A stretch of DNA of 9,272 nucleotides from assembly GCA_022574315.1 (NCBI GenBank), contig JACZSH010000056.1, positions 1-9,272 of the forward strand, read 5' to 3'. This document shows positions 5,621-9,272 of the stretch, one piece after another. The notes below the pieces were generated by a model. That model searched no databases. It had not been told where the DNA came from and saw nothing but the letters and a program-made list of their open reading frames with translations. The position numbers were made by a program, and so were the translations under genes. The DNA comes from Chloroflexota bacterium (GTDB taxonomy: Bacteria; Chloroflexota; Dehalococcoidia; Dehalococcoidales; RBG-16-60-22). Numbering within the stretch: the first letter of the stretch is position 1; each line of letters begins with the position of its first letter.

Positions 5621-6106
5621 CAGTATTTTCTGCAGTAGATAAACGTCCAGCCGCCGACCGAATTTGAGACCGACTTCTTTCATCACCCCAATGGGTTCGA
5701 ACCCGGTCGATTCAAAGAGATGGATGCTTACCTCGTTGCCCTCGGCAACCCGGGCAATCACGGTGTGCAGACCGGACAGCTTGCCGGCATCAAGAATGGC
5801 TTGACCGAGTTTTTTCCCGATGCCTCTGCCCCGGTACTCTTTTCTCACGTAGAGCGAGCTTTCGGCGGTATCCAGGTAGGCGCAGCGGTCTGACCACTGG
5901 CTCAGTGACGCCCAGCCGACGATGATGTCATCCTCCTCGGCGACCAGCATGGGATACCTGGCGCCGTGTTCGGCAAACCAGGCTTCCTGTTCCTGCCTGG
6001 TTTTCGGCTCGGTGTCAAAAGTGGCCACCGTTTCCTGGATGGCGTTATTGTAGATTTCAGTGATGCCATCCAGGTCGGCTAAAACGGCCGGTCTAATCGT
6101 CAGCAT
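5618..6106 (-). CDS. GNAT N-acetyltransferase, phosphinothricin acetyltransferase-like
   Basis: This 162-residue single-domain GNAT enzyme transfers acetyl from acetyl-CoA to an amine. The N-terminus (IRPAVLADLDGITEIYNNAI, then TVATFDTEPKT) is the typical opening of the phosphinothricin/methionine-sulfoximine acetyltransferase branch. The CoA pyrophosphate loop reads R92-G-R-G-I-G97 in YRGRGIGKKL. The C-terminal FESTGFEPIGVMKEVGLKFGRRLDVYLLQ also fits that branch. Length is normal. ATG at 6106 is preceded by AGAGGG. It is transcribed alone, divergent from the aminotransferase pair and convergent with the glutamate synthase-like gene. In most bacteria such genes probably act on amino-acid analogues or are broad-range detoxifiers; the true substrate here is unknown. 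Confidence 0.88.
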   Translation of the reverse strand: MLTIRPAVLADLDGITEIYNNAIQETVATFDTEPKTRQEQEAWFAEHGARYPMLVAEEDDIIVGWASLSQWSDRCAYLDTAESSLYVRKEYRGRGIGKKLGQAILDAGKLSGLHTVIARVAEGNEVSIHLFESTGFEPIGVMKEVGLKFGRRLDVYLLQKIL

Positions 6107-6138
6107 GCTTTTCCCTCTCGCTGAAACCAGGTTACTGC

Positions 6139-6167
6139 ATTATATCACCTGCCCGGAGTTTTGAGAA
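6139..6167 (-). promoter_or_regulatory. Predicted GNAT promoter with extended -10
   Basis: On the minus strand TATAAT (6144-6139) is perfect and is preceded by TGA, forming an extended -10. A weak -35 (TTCTCA, 6167-6162) lies 17 bp upstream. Its -35 ends only six bases from the -35 of the plus-strand promoter at 6174. Confidence 0.6.
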
Positions 6168-6173
6168 AGCCCT

Positions 6174-6202
6174 TTGACACCTTTCCGTCAATCCAATATA
6201 AT
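6174..6202 (+). promoter_or_regulatory. Perfect consensus promoter for the first aminotransferase
   Basis: TTGACA (6174-6179), a 17-bp spacer and TATAAT (6197-6202) match the ideal housekeeping promoter in every hexamer base and in spacing. The transcript start would be near 6209, about 70 nt before the ATG at 6277. Confidence 0.88.
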
Positions 6203-6276
6203 GCTTTACGCTTACCGTTGGCATTCTTCCTCACCCGGCTGTATTCCAACCGGAGGCATGAAAGGATGGTTTTTAA

Positions 6277-7647
6277 ATGGTTAAAGCTATGAAAAGCAGT
6301 CTGGAGAGGTTTATCGCCTCTCATCCCGGCTCCGGAGTACTGACGGAGAGAGCCTTCAAAGTCAGCCGCGGCCTGCACACCGACGCTATTTTCACGCTGC
6401 CCCCTTATGTTTATATTACCCGCGCTAAAGGGTCTCGCAAATGGGACGTGGATGGTAACGAGTACATCGATTACGTCATGGGGTTCGGCGCTTTGCTGCT
6501 GGGGCATGCCCACCCGGCGATGGTTGCCGCCGTGAAAGAGCAAATCGAAAAAGGGACGCATTACGGCGCCGAGAATGAACTGGAAATCGAGTGGGCCGAG
6601 TTGATTTGCCGGCTGATTCCCGCCGCCGAGAAAGTGGAGTTCGTTCTTTCCGGCACGGAAGCCAACATGACCATTGCCAGCCTGGCGCGGGCTTTCACCG
6701 GTCGGGGTAAAATCCTCAAGTTTGCCGAACAGTACTTCGGCTGGGCGGGTGACCTGCTGCCCGGTATCGCTCCTCCCTATGACCGGCCGTTCGCCGGCCA
6801 GATTCCCCCCGTCAGTGACGATGCCGTCTCCGGGGGGACGGTGGTTATCCCCTGCAATGATGAAGCGGCCATGGAAAAAGCCCTGGCTAAAGGTGATATT
6901 GCCGCTCTGTTCATCGAAGGCGGCGGGGCAAACTGCGGTCGAATCGGCCAGCCGCCCGAGCTGGTATACACCGCACGGCGTCTTACTCATAAGTACGGGA
7001 CGCTGCTCGTCATTGACGAGGTTATCAGCGGCTTCCGCTGGTCGCCCGGCGGCTATCAGGCGGCGCTGGGCGTCACCCCCGACCTGACTCCCCTCGCCAA
7101 GCTTAACGGCGGCGGAATGCCCGGCGGCGCGGCGGTGTGCGGTCGGGCGGACGTCATGGCGCTGCTGCACCTGAAACCGGGCGACGCCGAGTGGAATCGC
7201 CACCGCCACGTCGTTCACCGCGGTACCTGGAACGGTAATCCGGTAACCGCCGCCGCGGCGGTGGCCGTGCTCAATATTGCCGCCCGGGGCGAAGTCCAGA
7301 AGCACGCTGAATCTATGGCGGAAAGACTGGTGGGCGGAGTTAACCGGGAAATTGAAAAGCGGGGCATCGAGGCCTGCGCTCATAACTCCACCTCGGTCGT
7401 CCATATATTCATCGGCAAGTGCCGGAAATGCGACCGGTCTATCTGCCTGGATGCCGCCAAGTCGATGCCACCGGAGCTCGCCCACGTACTGAACCGGCAC
7501 CTGCTGCTAAACGGCGTCAGCCTGCACCGGGGCGTCATGGGACTGGTTTCGGCGGCACACACCGCCGGGGATATCGACCAGACCATAGAGGCCTTCGGCG
7601 CTGCCTTTGACGGGATGCTGGCCGAGGGAATCATCATCCGGGCATGA
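6277..7647 (+). CDS. Class III PLP aminotransferase, GSAM-like (paralogue 1)
   Basis: This 456-residue fold-type I PLP enzyme belongs to the class III aminotransferase family, near glutamate-1-semialdehyde 2,1-aminomutase. Seen in order are WDVDGNEYIDYVMGFGALLLGHAHP (56-80), SGTEAN (125-130, PLP phosphate loop), DEVISGFR (247-254, with the Asp for the pyridine N), LAK (273-275, Lys275 as Schiff-base lysine) and GTWNGNP (316-322). The usual YHG that follows the phosphate loop reads Y153-F-G-W156, so the His is replaced. A three-Cys patch, GKCRKCDRSIC (C382, C385, C390), lies in the C-terminal domain and is not usual in GSAM. ATG at 6277 has AAAGGA at 6261-6266. The gene has its own consensus promoter and is followed after 112 bp by a paralogue. 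A haem role is doubtful: no hem genes are nearby and the active-site loop differs. The substrate is unknown. Confidence 0.85.
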   Translation: MVKAMKSSLERFIASHPGSGVLTERAFKVSRGLHTDAIFTLPPYVYITRAKGSRKWDVDGNEYIDYVMGFGALLLGHAHPAMVAAVKEQIEKGTHYGAENELEIEWAELICRLIPAAEKVEFVLSGTEANMTIASLARAFTGRGKILKFAEQYFGWAGDLLPGIAPPYDRPFAGQIPPVSDDAVSGGTVVIPCNDEAAMEKALAKGDIAALFIEGGGANCGRIGQPPELVYTARRLTHKYGTLLVIDEVISGFRWSPGGYQAALGVTPDLTPLAKLNGGGMPGGAAVCGRADVMALLHLKPGDAEWNRHRHVVHRGTWNGNPVTAAAAVAVLNIAARGEVQKHAESMAERLVGGVNREIEKRGIEACAHNSTSVVHIFIGKCRKCDRSICLDAAKSMPPELAHVLNRHLLLNGVSLHRGVMGLVSAAHTAGDIDQTIEAFGAAFDGMLAEGIIIRA

Positions 7648-7670
7648 CCGGGCAGGGTTGTCCGCGGTCA

Positions 7671-7699
7671 TTGACGTGCCCCGCCGTCTCTTCTATAAT
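7671..7699 (+). promoter_or_regulatory. Near-consensus promoter for the second aminotransferase
   Basis: TTGACG (7671-7676), a 17-bp spacer and TATAAT (7694-7699) lie in the 112-bp gap between the two aminotransferases. The second gene can therefore be expressed independently. An inverted repeat (ATGACCG at 7644-7650, CGGTCAT at 7665-7671) ends on the first base of the -35. Confidence 0.8.
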
Positions 7700-7759
7700 T
7701 CACCTGGTATATCCAGTGGAGAATTCACTTTTTGCGCTCAGGAAAGGAGACTGATTACC

Positions 7760-9106
7760 ATGTCCTCGGAGAAATTGCTTGCCGAAGTAACCGGGAAATA
7801 CGAAGACACCTACCGGAAAAGGACACCGAAGTCACGGGAAGTCCTGGAAAAGGCGAAAAAGTACCTGCCCGGCGGTGATACCCGAAGCTCCATCTGGTTT
7901 AACCCGTACCCCATCTGGATTGATTCCGCCGGGGGCTGCCGTTTTACCGACGTCGATGGCCACGAGTACATCGATTTCCACAACTGCTACACCACGATGA
8001 TACTGGGCCACGCCAACCCGAAGGTGGTGGCGGCGGTGCGGGAGCAGGCGGCCAGAGGTACCGCCCTGGGGGCGCTGGTGCCGGCGGTGACGCGCTGGGC
8101 GGAGCTTGTCTGCAACTGGGTGGACTCGGTGGATAAGGTCAGGTTTGGCAATACCGGCTCCGAGGCGGTGCTGATGGCAATTCGCCTTGCCCGCGGGCAC
8201 ACCGGCCGGGACATGATTCTGAAGACGGAAGGCTGCTACCATGGCAACTATGACCCGGTGGTCTATCCAACCGATGCCACCGGCATCACCCGGGGCACCC
8301 AGCGGGAGTCCATCATCGTGCCCTATAACGACAAGGCGGCCGCGGAGAAAGCCATCGTGGAGAACCGGCACCGTCTGGCGGCGGTCATCGTCGAAGGCGC
8401 CATGGGCGCCGGCGGCATGATTGCCCCCCGTGACGGCTACCTGGAGTTCCTGCGCCGGGTCACTACCGAAAACGACGTGATTTTTATCCTCGACGAGGTT
8501 ATCAGTCTGCGCCTGGCGATGGGGGGCGCCCAGGCGATTTATGATATCAAGCCCGACCTGACCACGATGGCGAAAATCATCGGCGGTGGCTATCCGGTGG
8601 GCGCTATCGGTGGCCGTGAGGACCTGATGCAGCTTTTCTCCCCCCAGGTGAATAAGGTCTACCACGCCGGGACGTTGAACGCCAACCCGATTACCGCCGT
8701 GGCCGGCGTGGCCACTATGGAGCAGCTTACGGTGGAGGCCATTGACCACCTCAACGCCCTGGGAGAGGCTTTCGCCGACGGCGTGCGCGCCGTCTTCGAG
8801 CGATTGAACATCAAGGGGCAGGTGACCGGTCTCGGCTCTTTGCATAATATCCATTTCAGCGCTCAGGCGGTGGTGGACGGGAAGACGGCGCGGGAGACCA
8901 ACAAGGAGCTCCTGCACCTCTTTTACCTGGGCATGCTGGAGAGGGGAATGTTCTTCCCCTCCCGGGGGCTTTTCGTCATGTCCACCCCGATGACCCGGCA
9001 GGACATTGACGCCGCCGTGCGGGCGGTGGACGAGGTGGTCACCGACCTTAAACCCGCCATCGGGGAGCTCTGGCCGGAACTCATCGGCAAAGCCCCCCAG
9101 TCCTGA
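7760..9106 (+). CDS. Class III PLP aminotransferase, GSAM-like (paralogue 2)
   Basis: This 448-residue enzyme has the same fold as its upstream neighbour and is closer to the GSAM pattern. It begins with KYLPGGDTRSS (35-44), then FTDVDGHEYIDF, NTGSEAVLMAIRLARGHTGR (131-150), CYHGNYD (159-165), LDEVIS (244-249), MAKIIGGGYPVGAIGG (270-285, Lys272 forming the Schiff base) and GTLNANP (304-310). After the conserved DEVIS the usual G-F-R is replaced by L-R-L-A-M-G-G. The frame is open upstream to 7607, but ATG at 7760 is chosen. It has AAGGAG (7744-7749) at good spacing, lies downstream of the promoter at 7671-7699, and gives the normal family N-terminus. The gene ends shortly before an intrinsic terminator. 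An aminomutase or transaminase reaction is expected; haem synthesis is possible but unsupported by the neighbours. Confidence 0.88.
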   Translation: MSSEKLLAEVTGKYEDTYRKRTPKSREVLEKAKKYLPGGDTRSSIWFNPYPIWIDSAGGCRFTDVDGHEYIDFHNCYTTMILGHANPKVVAAVREQAARGTALGALVPAVTRWAELVCNWVDSVDKVRFGNTGSEAVLMAIRLARGHTGRDMILKTEGCYHGNYDPVVYPTDATGITRGTQRESIIVPYNDKAAAEKAIVENRHRLAAVIVEGAMGAGGMIAPRDGYLEFLRRVTTENDVIFILDEVISLRLAMGGAQAIYDIKPDLTTMAKIIGGGYPVGAIGGREDLMQLFSPQVNKVYHAGTLNANPITAVAGVATMEQLTVEAIDHLNALGEAFADGVRAVFERLNIKGQVTGLGSLHNIHFSAQAVVDGKTARETNKELLHLFYLGMLERGMFFPSRGLFVMSTPMTRQDIDAAVRAVDEVVTDLKPAIGELWPELIGKAPQS

Positions 9107-9136
9107 CCTCGATAGCCTAGTAAGTATTAATAAGAG

Positions 9137-9171
9137 CCGCCTGTCCTGTAAAAGACGGGCGGTTTTCTTTT
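9137..9171 (+). terminator. Strong intrinsic terminator after the aminotransferase pair
   Basis: CCGCCTGTC (9137-9145) pairs with GACGGGCGG (9154-9162), nine pairs with one wobble, around the loop CTGTAAAA. TTTTCTTTT follows directly (9163-9171). It ends the plus-strand aminotransferase transcript 30 bases past the stop codon. Confidence 0.9.
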
Positions 9172-9197
9172 AAAGGGAGCTACCTCACTCCCTTGGT

Positions 9198-9221
9198 CCC
9201 CTCCCTTATCAAAGGGAGGGG
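9198..9221. repeat. Perfect 10-bp hairpin, possible dispersed intergenic palindrome
   Basis: CCCCTCCCTT and AAGGGAGGGG flank a four-base loop (ATCA). The run of C/T then A/G, with another CTCCCTT-like stretch just upstream (9186-9194), looks like an interspersed intergenic repeat rather than a terminator. There is no T tract on the plus strand after it. Confidence 0.5.
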
Positions 9222-9228
9222 GAAACAT

Positions 9229-9254
9229 AAAAAAAGAGGGGCGTAGCCCCTCTT
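9229..9254 (-). terminator. Intrinsic terminator on the minus strand for a gene right of the window
   Basis: AAGAGGGGC (9234-9242) and GCCCCTCTT (9246-9254) form a perfect nine-bp stem around GTA. On the minus strand the stem is followed by a run of seven T (9235-9229). This fits termination of a transcript entering from the right edge, convergent with the aminotransferase unit. Confidence 0.75.
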
Positions 9255-9272
9255 AAACGCCCCGTCAATACA

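Noticed and set aside
6145..7500. Minus-strand open frame of 451 codons opposite the first aminotransferase
   Set aside because: Antisense shadow; it runs through the promoter region and has no coherent domain.
7607..7759. N-terminal extension of the second aminotransferase
   Set aside because: It overlaps the first aminotransferase and spans the promoter; the normal family start and ribosome binding site are at 7760.
7832..8917. Minus-strand open frame of 361 codons opposite the second aminotransferase
   Set aside because: Antisense shadow with His/Gly-rich low-information sequence and no family match.

Overview
The window looks like a piece of a moderately GC-rich bacterial chromosome from an anaerobe. 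My best guess is Chloroflexota, class Dehalococcoidia. This rests only on the overall feel of the gene set (stand-alone FMN glutamate-synthase domain protein, GSAM-like class III aminotransferases, short HicB/HicA pair), and no sequence in the window proves it. Promoters are textbook housekeeping sigma type: TTGACA/TATAAT with 16-17 bp spacers occur in front of three plus-strand genes.

Left part (1-1500) is a rearranged accessory patch. A Gfo/Idh/MocA oxidoreductase fragment enters from the left edge and stops matching its family near 400-411. It meets, tail to tail, the N-terminal half of a DUF3800 gene on the other strand, so both genes lose their 3' ends at the same short junction (about 411-447). 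To the right lies a minus-strand HicB/HicA type toxin-antitoxin pair with a 26-bp dyad just upstream of hicB. The pair is framed by two 57-bp direct repeats (832-888 and 1500-1556). The right repeat is the 3' end of a 46-codon gene and the left one is an orphan copy of that 3' end, differing only at silent positions. This resembles a small cassette inserted at, or duplicated from, the end of that gene.

Middle part (1500-3830) holds uvrB (minus strand, full length) followed by the 46-codon basic ORF, joined by an ATGA stop/start overlap. The uvrB promoter can be placed, and it favours a start at 3625 over the longer TTG-initiated frame. The uvrB promoter and a consensus plus-strand promoter fire divergently from a 344-bp gap.

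Right part (3830-9272) is a nitrogen/amino-group metabolism neighbourhood. A single-gene unit encodes an FMN-dependent glutamate-synthase-like protein with an N-terminal cysteine cluster, preceded by a structured leader of about 130 nt and ended by an intrinsic terminator. Convergent to it is a GNAT acetyltransferase of the phosphinothricin acetyltransferase type. Divergent from that GNAT gene are two tandem, diverged class III PLP aminotransferases of the glutamate-1-semialdehyde aminomutase fold, each with its own consensus promoter. The second is closed by a strong intrinsic terminator. The right edge carries two more perfect hairpins, one of which reads as a terminator for a gene entering from the right on the minus strand. 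I infer, without proof, that the glutamate-synthase-like protein and the two aminotransferases act in glutamate/amino-group exchange. No complete known pathway is visible. No CRISPR array, transposase, integrase, rRNA or intact tRNA is seen.
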